From an uncultured Ectothiorhodospiraceae bacterium (GTDB taxonomy: Bacteria; Pseudomonadota; Gammaproteobacteria; UBA6429; Thiohalophilaceae): a DNA stretch of 64,000 bases. Location of the stretch: positions 1 to 64,000 of the forward strand of contig CAMYMU010000039.1 in the NCBI GenBank assembly GCA_947259575.1, given 5' to 3'. The notes beneath the pieces are model-generated. The model searched no databases and was not told the DNA's origin. It worked only from the letters and a program-made list of their open reading frames with translations. Position numbers and translations under genes: made by a program. This document shows positions 36,565 to 45,164 of the stretch, piece after piece (position 1 is the stretch's first letter; each line of letters opens with the position of its first letter).

Positions 36565-37236
36565 GTGAGTCTGGCGATTTTTGATTTGGACAATACCCTT
36601 CTGCAGGGTGATAGCGACTATCTTTGGGGGAAATTCCTGGTTGATCAGGGCGAAGTCGATGGTGAGACCTACGAACGCACCAACCAGAAATTCTATGACG
36701 ACTATAAGGCTGGTCAGCTGGATATCTTTGCCTTCCTCGCCTTTAGTCTTGAGCCACTCACCAGAATAAGTCCCGAGCGTTTAACTGCGTTACATGCCCA
36801 GTACATGCAAGAGATTATTCAGCCACTGATTCATCCCGCGGCATTGGCACTGGTCGATAAACATCGTCAGCAAGGTGATAGCTTACTCATCATCACTGCG
36901 ACGAATGGCTTTATCACCGCCCCGATCGCCAAAGCGTTTGGAATTGATGAACTGCTTGCAACCGATCCTGAAATTATTGACGGACGCTACACCGGTAAGG
37001 TCAGTGGCACACCTTGTTATCAGGAAGGCAAAGTGGTGCGCTTGATTGAGTGGTTAAGTGGTAATGATCTGAATCTGGAAAATAGCTGGTTTTATTCTGA
37101 TTCCCACAATGACCTGCCCCTGTTGAACAGAGTGACACACCCGATTGCGGTCAATCCAGATGACACACTTCGTAAAGAGGCTGAGGCAAATGGATGGGAC
37201 ATTATTGATTTACATAGTGAATCGGATTCTCGATAG
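36565..37236 (+). CDS. HAD-IB family phosphatase (SerB-like)
   Basis: 223 residues from a GTG start at 36565, chosen because AGGGA lies seven bases upstream and the HAD fold begins at once (LAIFDLDNTLLQGDSD, nucleophile Asp). Further motifs are LLIITATNGF (motif II Thr) and YSDSHNDLPLL (motif IV), with K in YQEGKVV. HAD-IB members dephosphorylate phosphoserine, histidinol phosphate or lipid phosphates. It lies 9 bp before btuC, so a role in cobalamin-related dephosphorylation is possible but unproven. Confidence 0.85.
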   Translation: MSLAIFDLDNTLLQGDSDYLWGKFLVDQGEVDGETYERTNQKFYDDYKAGQLDIFAFLAFSLEPLTRISPERLTALHAQYMQEIIQPLIHPAALALVDKHRQQGDSLLIITATNGFITAPIAKAFGIDELLATDPEIIDGRYTGKVSGTPCYQEGKVVRLIEWLSGNDLNLENSWFYSDSHNDLPLLNRVTHPIAVNPDDTLRKEAEANGWDIIDLHSESDSR

Positions 37237-37245
37237 TTCATAGCC

Positions 37246-38271
37246 ATGAGCAATACACAAGGTCAACAATCTAACTACGTGCCTAATGTAGCCCGGCAAA
37301 AAGCCTATCTGCAGTTGTTGTTGCTCTTAGCTATTGCCCTGATCAGTTTTATTGTTGCGCTCACATCAGGAAGCCTATCGTTATCTTTTTCAGAAGTGTT
37401 TTCCGCGATGAGCTCTGATACCAACCAACTACACCATCAGGTTGTCTATGAGCTGCGCCTACCAAGAATGATTCATGCGTTTACAACTGGTGCGCTACTG
37501 GCCCTGGCCGGTGCCTTGATGCAAGTCTTATTACGCAATCCTCTTGCTGATCCATACATCCTGGGGATCTCTGGTGGCTCTGCAGTATTTGCCCTGATTG
37601 CCATCGCCCTTGGGCTAGTTGGCTGGATGGTTTCCGCCTCTGCTTTTTTTGGGGCACTGCTGGCTATGTTTCTAGTGTTTGGCCTGGCCCGTGGTCAGGG
37701 CAGTTGGACTGCAAGTCGTTTACTGTTAACCGGTGTTGTTTTGGCTTCAGGTTGGGGAGCGATTGTAAGTTTTGTTCTAACTATTGCCCCACAGGGCAAA
37801 CTGCGTAGTTTGATTTTCTGGTTAATGGGGGATTTAAGTTTTGCTGAAAACTTCTGGCCGTCGTTGATCACACTGGCTATAGGTATTCTGATCTGTCTCT
37901 ACTTTGCGCGCAGTCTGAATGTCTTATCACTCGGTGCTATGCAGGCACAAAGCCTGGGGTTGAATATTAATCGCTTTCGCTGGCAACTATATGTGATCGC
38001 CTCGCTGTTAACTGCTATGGCAATTATACAGGCGGGTAACATCGGCTTCATCGGTTTAATCATCCCTCACCTGCTCCGCCTAATGGGCTTGAGAGATTAT
38101 CGGTTGTTGATCCCCGGTGCCGTGTTAGCAGGTGGTAGTCTGTTAGTCTTCGCCGATACCTTTGCCCGCTCTGCGATCGAAGATACCGCGTTACCGGTTG
38201 GCATCCTGACCGCAGCTATTGGTGTGCCTATTTTTATCTTCCTGCTGTACCGAGGTGTCAAATCGGTATGA
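37246..38271 (+). CDS. btuC: Vitamin B12 ABC transporter permease BtuC
   Basis: 341 residues, about ten membrane helices, FecCD family. Typical segments are VYELRLPRMIHAFTTGALLALAGALMQ, NPLADPYILGISGGSAVFA and the coupling region GNIGFIGLIIPHLLRLMGLRDYR. FecCD permeases also serve ferric siderophores; the B12 choice rests on the riboswitch, btuB and cob genes nearby. It overlaps btuD by 4 bp (ATGA). Confidence 0.9.
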   Translation: MSNTQGQQSNYVPNVARQKAYLQLLLLLAIALISFIVALTSGSLSLSFSEVFSAMSSDTNQLHHQVVYELRLPRMIHAFTTGALLALAGALMQVLLRNPLADPYILGISGGSAVFALIAIALGLVGWMVSASAFFGALLAMFLVFGLARGQGSWTASRLLLTGVVLASGWGAIVSFVLTIAPQGKLRSLIFWLMGDLSFAENFWPSLITLAIGILICLYFARSLNVLSLGAMQAQSLGLNINRFRWQLYVIASLLTAMAIIQAGNIGFIGLIIPHLLRLMGLRDYRLLIPGAVLAGGSLLVFADTFARSAIEDTALPVGILTAAIGVPIFIFLLYRGVKSV

Positions 38272-39044
38272 GCCCCAACAACACATTAAGTTGTACAGAT
38301 CTGTACCTTCAAATAGGCAAAAAAGTCCTATGTGATAACCTGTCTTTACAGATAGAACCTGGCCAAACCTGGGCGGTGTTGGGTTTAAACGGAGCAGGTA
38401 AGACTACCTTATTACATTCTCTCGCCGGTATCCGTGCCGCTAACAGCGGTCAAATTTATTTAAACAAAAAGAATCTAACGGAATTAACACGGCATGAGAT
38501 TGCCACACAGATTGGACTATTGTTACAGACACAACAGGATCCCTTTCCAGGCAAAGTGATAGAACATGTATTGATAGGTCGTCATCCTTATTTAAAGGCG
38601 TTACAGTGGGAAAGCGAAGCCGACTACCAGATAGCCATTGACGCGTTAACGACTGTCGGGCTGGACGGTTTTGAGAACAGAGATCTACAATCACTCTCTG
38701 GTGGTGAATACCAACGCATGTTGATCGCGATGGTGTTGGTGCAACAACCTTCTATCTACTTACTGGATGAACCGATTAACCACCTCGACTGGCAACACCA
38801 ACATCAAATTCTTGGCACACTCACCTCTATGACTGAACAAAAAGCCTGTTCGCTGATGATGGCATTACACGATGTCAATCTTGCGGCGCGTTATTGTAGT
38901 CACACCTTGATGATGTTTGATCATGGACAGATTAAGTCTGGACGGACAGCAGACTTACTCAACACTGAAACTTTAGAAGAGTTGTATCACACACCCATCG
39001 TGCAAATTGAAAATGAACAGGGCCAGATGTTTAGCCCCTCATGA
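38268..39044 (+). CDS. btuD: Vitamin B12 ABC transporter ATP-binding protein BtuD
   Basis: 258 residues. Walker A GLNGAGKTTLLHSLAG, signature SLSGGEYQRMLIAMVL, Walker B IYLLDEPINHLDW, H-loop MALHDVNLAARYCSH. It drives BtuC-mediated import of cobalamin from periplasmic BtuF. btuF itself is encoded 11 kb away on the opposite strand. It is convergent with the ParA-like gene with only 16 bp between stops. Confidence 0.9.
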   Translation: MSPNNTLSCTDLYLQIGKKVLCDNLSLQIEPGQTWAVLGLNGAGKTTLLHSLAGIRAANSGQIYLNKKNLTELTRHEIATQIGLLLQTQQDPFPGKVIEHVLIGRHPYLKALQWESEADYQIAIDALTTVGLDGFENRDLQSLSGGEYQRMLIAMVLVQQPSIYLLDEPINHLDWQHQHQILGTLTSMTEQKACSLMMALHDVNLAARYCSHTLMMFDHGQIKSGRTADLLNTETLEELYHTPIVQIENEQGQMFSPS

Positions 39045-39060
39045 GAAGATGAAAAACGAA

Positions 39061-39750
39061 TTATGATTTGTTTTGTGCCGAGTAAAGATTTGTACGTGGC
39101 TCGATTTTATCCAGCCATTCTATGACGGATTGCCACTGAAGCTTATCTTGCTGAACTCGCTGATCCCACATTTCAAAAATACCAATCCCTCTAGCGGAGG
39201 CACGTACGTAGTTTTGAGTATCACGCAAGGTGGTAATGAAAGGTAACTTCAGGGTCGTTAGAAACTTTTCCAGCGATTGATAGACCAGGGTATTTTTCTT
39301 AGCACGATTGGCAATCACGCCGACTTGAACACCGAAGCTGCGAACTTTGCCGATTAATAGTAATTCTTCGATAAACCGTGTTGCGGCATGAATATCGATT
39401 GGGCTAGGTAATACTGGTACGAGAACCAGATCGACCTGGCGAATGAGTTCCTGTAACTGTTGCCCCATTACCCCGGCCGGTGCATCGATAATGACTTTAT
39501 CGGTGGCAGGTAAGACACGACGATGCCATGACATGGTGACCCCAGAGCTTGGTCGAGAATAGGCCGGCACACCATAGATTTCGCTTTTCTCTTTAGGACG
39601 TAGACTTAACCAGCGCATGCTCGATCCCTGTGGATCGTGATCAACCAGGGCTGTCGACATACCCTCACTGGCAAAATAGCTGGCGAGATTGGTCGCAACC
39701 GTGGTTTTACCACAACCACCTTTAGAATTTAGAACGAGTATGCGTTGCAT
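39061..39750 (-). CDS. Orphan ParA/MinD-family ATPase
   Basis: 229 residues. Deviant Walker A KGGCGKTTVATNLASYFA, switch I DHDPQGSSMRWL and Walker B VIIDAPAG. The ATG at 39750 with AGG upstream begins the fold directly; the open frame extends 31 codons further without protein character. No parB gene or parS-like repeats are adjacent, so it is not obviously a partition gene. Such orphans often position a protein cargo (chemotaxis arrays, pili, carboxysomes). No cargo gene is recognised here. Confidence 0.85.
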   Translation of the reverse strand: MQRILVLNSKGGCGKTTVATNLASYFASEGMSTALVDHDPQGSSMRWLSLRPKEKSEIYGVPAYSRPSSGVTMSWHRRVLPATDKVIIDAPAGVMGQQLQELIRQVDLVLVPVLPSPIDIHAATRFIEELLLIGKVRSFGVQVGVIANRAKKNTLVYQSLEKFLTTLKLPFITTLRDTQNYVRASARGIGIFEMWDQRVQQDKLQWQSVIEWLDKIEPRTNLYSAQNKS

Positions 39751-40017
39751 GTGTACCTGGCTTGTTGTGTGTCCAATAAGAATAGCCCCAACCAGACAAA
39801 TTAAAATGGTATTAGGCCTCAATTTTGGGCAATTATCCCACATTAAATATGGTTAATAAATGCGCATTTGGATCTTTATTATAGACCACTGATTTTAATA
39901 CTAAAATTATTGCTGTTATTGTGCGCAATAGTTCCGATTTTGACGCTTTTCAGCCCGCTAGCAGCCTCGCTTGACAAGACTATGCCCTGACCAGCATGAT
40001 CCCTGCCACTTGACCAG

Positions 40018-40220
40018 ACTTTTGGTGCCCGATGGATTTTCATCCAGACGGTGAAACGGGAAGTTGGTGTGAATCCAACGCTGCCCCCGCAACGGTAATC
40101 AAGTTAAGGGACAAATCAGATGCCCTTTAGGTGAATCATCACAGCCACTGCCATATTGGTGGGAAGGCGATTCACTTAGAACCTACGGTTCAGCTTGTAA
40201 GCCCGGAGACCGGCCAGTTG
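40018..40220 (+). ncRNA. Cobalamin (AdoCbl) riboswitch upstream of btuB
   Basis: The conserved elements appear in order: the GGTGCCC opening with a P2 stem, GGGAAGTTGGTGTGAATCCA, CGCTGCCCCCGCAACGGTAA, the B12 box ACAGCCACTGCC (40141-40152), GTGGGAAGGCG and the closing AAGCCCGGAGACCGGCC. It binds adenosylcobalamin and lowers expression of the B12-uptake genes. The expression platform downstream appears to hide the btuB ribosome site. Confidence 0.95.
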
Positions 40221-40269
40221 TCTTTTCTTTAGGTGTGCGCGGGGGGCGTACGACAGGATAGAACCTGAA

Positions 40270-40321
40270 TTTTCCTCTGTGCACGAATTACCACTCCGCG
40301 GGTGCGCGAGTTTGAGGAAAA
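40270..40321 (+). promoter_or_regulatory. Ribosome-site sequestering hairpin of btuB
   Basis: TTTTCCTC (40270-40277) is fully complementary to GAGGAAAA (40314-40321), which contains the btuB Shine-Dalgarno. A secondary pairing of TGTGCAC with GTGCGCG extends the stem. This suggests translational control by the riboswitch just upstream. Confidence 0.6.
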
Positions 40322-40328
40322 AATAATA

Positions 40329-42176
40329 ATGAAACCTGTTTTACCTGTTAGTGCCCTTGTTGGCATCATTTTATCAACTCCAACAGTAGCAGAACCAACA
40401 CAGTCCACTAAGGAATCTCCTATTGTTGTAACCGCGAGTCGTACCAGTGAAACAGCAGACGACTCACTGGCCTCAGTCACGGTGATTACGCGTGAAGATA
40501 TTCAACAAAGCCAGGCACGTGAAGTTGCCGATTTATTGAAAATGCAAGCCGGTATTGATATATCAAAAAATGGTGGAGCTGGAGCGCTCACCAATATCTT
40601 TACCCGTGGAACAAATTCAAATCATACTTTAGTACTGATCGATGGGATGCGTGTCTCCTCAGCCACAACTGGAACTTTTCCACTTGAGAGTCTGACACTC
40701 AATGACATCGATAGAATTGAAATTGTTCGTGGCCCACGTTCAACTCAATACGGCTCTGAAGCGATTGGCGGCATCATCCATATCTTCACGCGTAAAAATA
40801 AATCACACTACGCCAGGATTGGCGCCGGCAGCTTTGGTACCCAACAAGCTTCAGCAGGACTGGTGGTCGGAAAGAAGCATCGCCTTCGAATCAACGGTGG
40901 TTACGAACAAGCCGATGGCTTTTCGTCAACCAATCCTAATGCTGGTTTTTTTTATAATCCAAACAATAACCCGCATCGAAAAAGCAACGCTAATATCGGC
41001 TACTCCACAGATATCGATGACTCGATGCAACTGGAGATATCTGCTTGGGGAAGTAACGGTCAGACTGTTTTTGACCAGGATGCGTCTACTCAAGGAGTTA
41101 GTGATTCGATCAATCGAAACATTAGCGGTAACTTTGCTCAACAAGTCAACGATACCTGGTCGCACAAACTTTTGTTGGGATCTTATTATGATAACCTGGT
41201 TACGACTTCCAGTTTTCCCTCAGATATCACGACTGAACGCCTGCAGCTTGACTGGCAACACGATATTGCGCTTAGCGATTCATATTTGTTACTGGCAGGA
41301 TTTACTCGCTATGAAGATAAAGCCACGAATATTGACACCAGCATACCGACAACCGTGTACGACCAACGTATTGACAACAATGCCGTCTTCGCAAATTTGA
41401 GTTATACGGGCGAGTCGCATGATTTTTTATTTTCTATTCGTGAAGATAATCACAGTGCCTTTGGAAGTGCGACAACGGGACTGGCCTCCTGGGGTGTGAA
41501 AGTTACCCCCGATATGCGTATCACCGCAACCATCAGCAATGCCTTCCGGGCACCTAGTATTAATGAGCTCTACCATCCAGGCTTTCCATTCGGCGGCCCT
41601 CCATTATATGCCGGTAATCCAAACCTCAAGCCTGAAACTTCTGATGGTGGCGAAATTGGACTACGCTGGAATATAAGTAAAGAACAAAAACTGAATGTGA
41701 CCTATTTTAGCAACTGGATAAATGATCTGATTACCTATGAGGGCACCAATTTCCAGGCAATTAATATCGACCAAGCCCGAACAAAAGGTTTAGAAATACA
41801 ACATTCACTTCGCGAAAATAAATGGACGTTTGATACTAATATTACTCTGCAACGTGCATACGACGCAGAAACAAGGCTTGATCTTATTCGACGCCCACGC
41901 GAGAAAATTGGAATGACACTCTCGCATGCACATAACAAAGATGCCAGTTCACGCTTAGAACTCCTCTATAGCTCTGAAAGACTCGATGGCTCCAACAAAG
42001 ATACCGTCCTACACAGTTATACTTTGTTTAATCTGGCGACACGCTTTAAAGTCGACAAGCAGATTTGGTTAGATGCACGAATGGATAACATCACCAACAA
42101 ACAGTATGAGCTGGCACGTGGTTTTAATACGCCAGACCGATCAATCTTTATTGGCATTACCTACGAAGTTAATTAA
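40329..42176 (+). CDS. btuB: TonB-dependent vitamin B12 outer-membrane receptor BtuB
   Basis: 615 residues. A signal peptide ending near PTVAEP, TonB box SPIVVTASR, plug domain (about 40-150; VADLLKMQAGIDISKNGG, GPRSTQYGSEAIGGIIHIFT) and a 22-strand barrel ending in an aromatic residue pattern (FIGITYEVN). ATG at 40329 is used; an in-frame GTG 27 bp upstream would bypass the GAGG ribosome site. The B12 riboswitch directly upstream fixes the substrate as cobalamin. tonB follows 11 bp later. Confidence 0.95.
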   Translation: MKPVLPVSALVGIILSTPTVAEPTQSTKESPIVVTASRTSETADDSLASVTVITREDIQQSQAREVADLLKMQAGIDISKNGGAGALTNIFTRGTNSNHTLVLIDGMRVSSATTGTFPLESLTLNDIDRIEIVRGPRSTQYGSEAIGGIIHIFTRKNKSHYARIGAGSFGTQQASAGLVVGKKHRLRINGGYEQADGFSSTNPNAGFFYNPNNNPHRKSNANIGYSTDIDDSMQLEISAWGSNGQTVFDQDASTQGVSDSINRNISGNFAQQVNDTWSHKLLLGSYYDNLVTTSSFPSDITTERLQLDWQHDIALSDSYLLLAGFTRYEDKATNIDTSIPTTVYDQRIDNNAVFANLSYTGESHDFLFSIREDNHSAFGSATTGLASWGVKVTPDMRITATISNAFRAPSINELYHPGFPFGGPPLYAGNPNLKPETSDGGEIGLRWNISKEQKLNVTYFSNWINDLITYEGTNFQAINIDQARTKGLEIQHSLRENKWTFDTNITLQRAYDAETRLDLIRRPREKIGMTLSHAHNKDASSRLELLYSSERLDGSNKDTVLHSYTLFNLATRFKVDKQIWLDARMDNITNKQYELARGFNTPDRSIFIGITYEVN

Positions 42177-42187
42177 GCATAAGAAAA

Positions 42188-42820
42188 ATGACTCGAAAAC
42201 CACTCCAAATAGCAGTAATTATTTCGGCTTTGCTGCACATGATTATACTCACCGCCTGGTGGACTGATCAGGATAAGATCGTGGTCGCCAGTCTCACACA
42301 GGGAACACCACTGACAATTTCAATCAACCCTGCAATGCCTGAACAAACCAAACAAACAGTTGCTAAATCTAAACCACCAAGCCAACAGGCCAAAACGGTG
42401 GCGCGCATAGAAAAAAGCATGAGCAAGAAAAGCCATGCGCCCACCACAACAGATACAGCAAAAATTATTGAGTCCGAAACTAAACCAGAACAAGCCAATG
42501 AAAACCAGGAGCGTGACTATGCTCTGTTGAATAATAACATGGTAAATTATCTCAGTTCTGAGTTTAAACTTCGCTTTAAGTATCCAATACTGGCACGCAA
42601 ACGCGGCTGGCAAGGCGAAGTAGTTTTGGCTTTGGATATCAATCCGCGCGGAAAAATTTCGCAGGTGGTCATCCAACGTAGTTCAGGCTACAAAGTACTG
42701 GATCGAAATGCGGTCAAGACATTTGAAGGAATTGCCGAGTTATCACCTGAACTCAGCACCACCCTGGCAAAAGAACATCACCTTTTCATCCCAGTTGTAT
42801 ATAAACTGACTGGCAGCTAA
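42188..42820 (+). CDS. tonB: TonB energy transducer
   Basis: 210 residues. An N-terminal membrane anchor with the transmembrane His motif (ISALLHMIILTAWW), a Lys/Pro/Thr-rich periplasmic linker, and the C-terminal TonB fold (YPILARKRGWQGEVVLALDI, VIQRSSGYKVLDRNAVK). Placed between btuB and the adenosyltransferase, it is probably dedicated to BtuB. No exbB/exbD is in the window, so it must share them with another locus. Confidence 0.9.
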   Translation: MTRKPLQIAVIISALLHMIILTAWWTDQDKIVVASLTQGTPLTISINPAMPEQTKQTVAKSKPPSQQAKTVARIEKSMSKKSHAPTTTDTAKIIESETKPEQANENQERDYALLNNNMVNYLSSEFKLRFKYPILARKRGWQGEVVLALDINPRGKISQVVIQRSSGYKVLDRNAVKTFEGIAELSPELSTTLAKEHHLFIPVVYKLTGS

Positions 42821-42841
42821 CTACTATATATAGGTAACACT

Positions 42842-43399
42842 ATGGGACATCGACTATCTAAAATTTATACCCGCACAGGCGACAAGGGCACAACCGGACT
42901 CGGCGATGGTACAAGGGTAGAAAAAGATCATTTACGGGTTGAGGCCTATGGCACCGTTGATGAACTAAACAGCCATATCGGCGCAGTACTTGCCCATGAT
43001 TTACCTGATACCATCGTCCAGTGTCTGCAAGGTGTACAACATGACTTATTTGATCTTGGTGGTGAGGTCTGTGTACCTGGACACCAGGCAGTCATGGCCA
43101 GTTATACAGAAAGACTGGAACAAGAGTTGGATGCGCTTAATGAAGACCTTCCGGCACTAAAAGAATTCATTCTACCTGCTGGTGGCCATGCCACTTCGCA
43201 ATGCCATGTAGCACGCACGGTTTGTCGACGCGCTGAGCGACGCCTCTACTCACTCAGTAAAATTGATAACGTCAGCGAGCAAACCATGGCTTACGTTAAC
43301 CGTCTCTCAGATCTGCTGTTTGTTATTGCGCGAGTGCTAGCACGGCATGAAAATGGTCAAGAGGTTTTGTGGCAACCCAATCGTTTAAATAAAGCATGA
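42842..43399 (+). CDS. pduO: PduO-type ATP:cob(I)alamin adenosyltransferase
   Basis: 185 residues. The ATP-binding N-terminus IYTRTGDKGTTGLGDGTR, VDELNSHIG and the C-terminal HVARTVCRRAERRLYSL are diagnostic for the PduO family, unrelated to CobA. It transfers the 5'-deoxyadenosyl group to cob(I)alamin, completing the coenzyme after uptake. It lies 21 bp after tonB, in the riboswitch-led operon. Confidence 0.95.
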   Translation: MGHRLSKIYTRTGDKGTTGLGDGTRVEKDHLRVEAYGTVDELNSHIGAVLAHDLPDTIVQCLQGVQHDLFDLGGEVCVPGHQAVMASYTERLEQELDALNEDLPALKEFILPAGGHATSQCHVARTVCRRAERRLYSLSKIDNVSEQTMAYVNRLSDLLFVIARVLARHENGQEVLWQPNRLNKA

Positions 43400-43491
43400 G
43401 CCCCCCTGAATGCTTTACTCAGCAATTGTAGACTTGCTAAGCTAACCGCCGTAAATAATTAGCAACTATATTAAGCGCAATGGAGTATGTT

Positions 43492-44262
43492 ATGAAAAAT
43501 CCTGTAATCCTGGTGGGTGTCGGTGAAATGGGCAGCGTGTTTGCACGTGGTATTTTGCGACTCGGCTATCCAGTGATTCCGGTAACACGTGAGATGGACA
43601 TGCAGGAAGTTGCAGCGGATTATCCCGAACCACAACTAGTGTTGGTATCGGTTGCTGAGAATGATCTCCACCCTGTGTTAGAAAAATTACCGACACAGTG
43701 GCACGATCGTGTAGGCTTGCTACAAAACGAATTATTACCACGAGACTGGAATAAACATTCTTTTAACAATCCAACCGTCATCTCGGTCTGGTTTGAAAAG
43801 AAAAAAGGCCAGGACTTCAAAGTATTGATCCCCTCTCCCGCTTTTGGACCGCAGGCACAACTATTGGTTGATGCATTGGCATCACTCGATATCCCTGCCC
43901 GTGTGGTTGCCGATGAAAATGCCTTGCTTGATGAACTGGTGATTAAGAACGTCTATATCCTGACTACCAATATCTCCGGTTTGATAACCGCTAGCGATGT
44001 AAACGACCTTTGGCAAAATCATCGCGAGCTTGCCACTGAAGTGGCCAATGAAGTTATTGATTTACAAGAATGGCTGACCCAATCTAAATTTGATCGAGAG
44101 CGCCTAATAGAGGGCTTCGTTGAAGGTGTAAATGGTGATTTACAACATATGTGTATGGGGCGTTCAGCGCCAGGCCGTTTAACCCGTGCACTCGGCCTTG
44201 CTGACGAAGCTGGATTGGCAATACCTAAAATGCGCGAGATTCACGCTGCCAAAGTTCAATAA
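43492..44262 (+). CDS. NAD(P)-binding protein of unknown function, ketopantoate-reductase-like fold
   Basis: 256 residues. An N-terminal dinucleotide-binding motif VGVGEMGSVFARGILRLGY is followed by a helical C-terminal half (EVANEVIDLQEWL, GRLTRALGLADEAGLAIPKM) as in 6-phosphogluconate or ketopantoate reductase-type enzymes. The catalytic Lys of PanE is not evident. The ATG at 43492 has GGAG six bases upstream; the ATG 12 bp earlier does not. It follows the adenosyltransferase with a 92-bp gap, so linkage with B12 is uncertain. Confidence 0.7.
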   Translation: MKNPVILVGVGEMGSVFARGILRLGYPVIPVTREMDMQEVAADYPEPQLVLVSVAENDLHPVLEKLPTQWHDRVGLLQNELLPRDWNKHSFNNPTVISVWFEKKKGQDFKVLIPSPAFGPQAQLLVDALASLDIPARVVADENALLDELVIKNVYILTTNISGLITASDVNDLWQNHRELATEVANEVIDLQEWLTQSKFDRERLIEGFVEGVNGDLQHMCMGRSAPGRLTRALGLADEAGLAIPKMREIHAAKVQ

Positions 44263-44268
44263 TTTAGT

Positions 44269-44508
44269 TCATGCAAGTTCACTAATCACCCACTTATCGA
44301 GAAATAAATTGCGTTGCGAAGTAGTCAACTCAGATGACTCGTCGCTACCACAATTAAAATCAATATAAGCAGGACCGCTTACTGTTAGCAACTCAACCGA
44401 GTTTATTTTTTCGATATCTCCATTGATCGTTTCAAGTGTCACCATTAAGTTATCCAGCAAGTCCTTGCTCTCAGACTGTATATTTATCGATAGTGTATAT
44501 TTGCGCAT
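44269..44508 (-). CDS. Small hypothetical protein of the sortase operon
   Basis: 79 residues, acidic, no signal peptide or membrane helix. AGGAG lies six bases before the ATG at 44508, and the start is 23 bp after the sortase stop on the same strand, so it is likely the last gene of the target-sortase unit. The N-terminal part looks like a beta-alpha fold (YTLSINIQSESKDLLDNLMV). No family is recognised. It is convergent with the preceding reductase-like gene, 6 bp between stops. Confidence 0.6.
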   Translation of the reverse strand: MRKYTLSINIQSESKDLLDNLMVTLETINGDIEKINSVELLTVSGPAYIDFNCGSDESSELTTSQRNLFLDKWVISELA

Positions 44509-44531
44509 CACGAACTCCTGCTTAATGTTGT

Positions 44532-45164
44532 TTAGATTAACGATGCCGTTAGACCGGTAGCCAACTCTGGTCTGACTTGATCTGGCTTAACTGCCTCAGC
44601 AAACACTACATAACGTAGTGGACCATTGCTGCTTAGCGCATCAAATGGATAACAAGTCACCAGGGTTAACCAGTGGCCTTTAACTGGAGCGCGAATGCCT
44701 TTTTGTCGAGAATCAACGATCTGCATGTCTTCGACCTGATAGCGTTTCACCTCGCCGGTTTCATCCTGTACATGAATATATTGGCCAAGGCGAATATTCT
44801 TCAGGAAACGAAAATGTGTATCACGGTGTGCACTGATCATGGTTAGCCCTGCAGACTTATCATAAAAAGTCTTAACATTACGCCCCAGGGCAAATGCCAA
44901 ACTATTACCCTGATCGCCTTCTAATACAATTTGATCGATACCCAGCTCTGGCACCTTCAAGCGCGCTATCGGCCAGGTGCGAGCCCAGGGCCAGGGTCGG
45001 ACCTGTGAGTTGCCAGCCAGTGTTTTGTGCCATGCCGATTCCAACAGTGACTGTGCAATTACCGCTTTGACCGGAATATAAAATGCGCTGGCAAGAAAAT
45101 AGATCGCCAGGATTAAAAATATGGCGCCTAGCCAGCGTAATAAGCGGTCACTTAAAAATCTCAT
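44532..45164 (-). CDS. Class GN (proteobacterial) sortase
   Basis: 210 residues with the ATG at 45164, which overlaps the target's stop (ATGA). One N-terminal membrane helix (about 10-30) and the sortase barrel with catalytic His113 (SAHRDTHF), Cys171 (LVTCYPF) and Arg184 (GPLRYVVF). This is the 'marine sortase' type of Gram-negative bacteria that works with a single dedicated substrate. An in-frame TTG upstream is disfavoured. It acts at the periplasmic face of the inner membrane. Confidence 0.93.
   Translation of the reverse strand: MRFLSDRLLRWLGAIFLILAIYFLASAFYIPVKAVIAQSLLESAWHKTLAGNSQVRPWPWARTWPIARLKVPELGIDQIVLEGDQGNSLAFALGRNVKTFYDKSAGLTMISAHRDTHFRFLKNIRLGQYIHVQDETGEVKRYQVEDMQIVDSRQKGIRAPVKGHWLTLVTCYPFDALSSNGPLRYVVFAEAVKPDQVRPELATGLTASLI

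Noticed and set aside
40302-40328. GTG start for btuB
   Set aside because: It would begin upstream of the ribosome site that the riboswitch platform covers, and it spoils the signal peptide.
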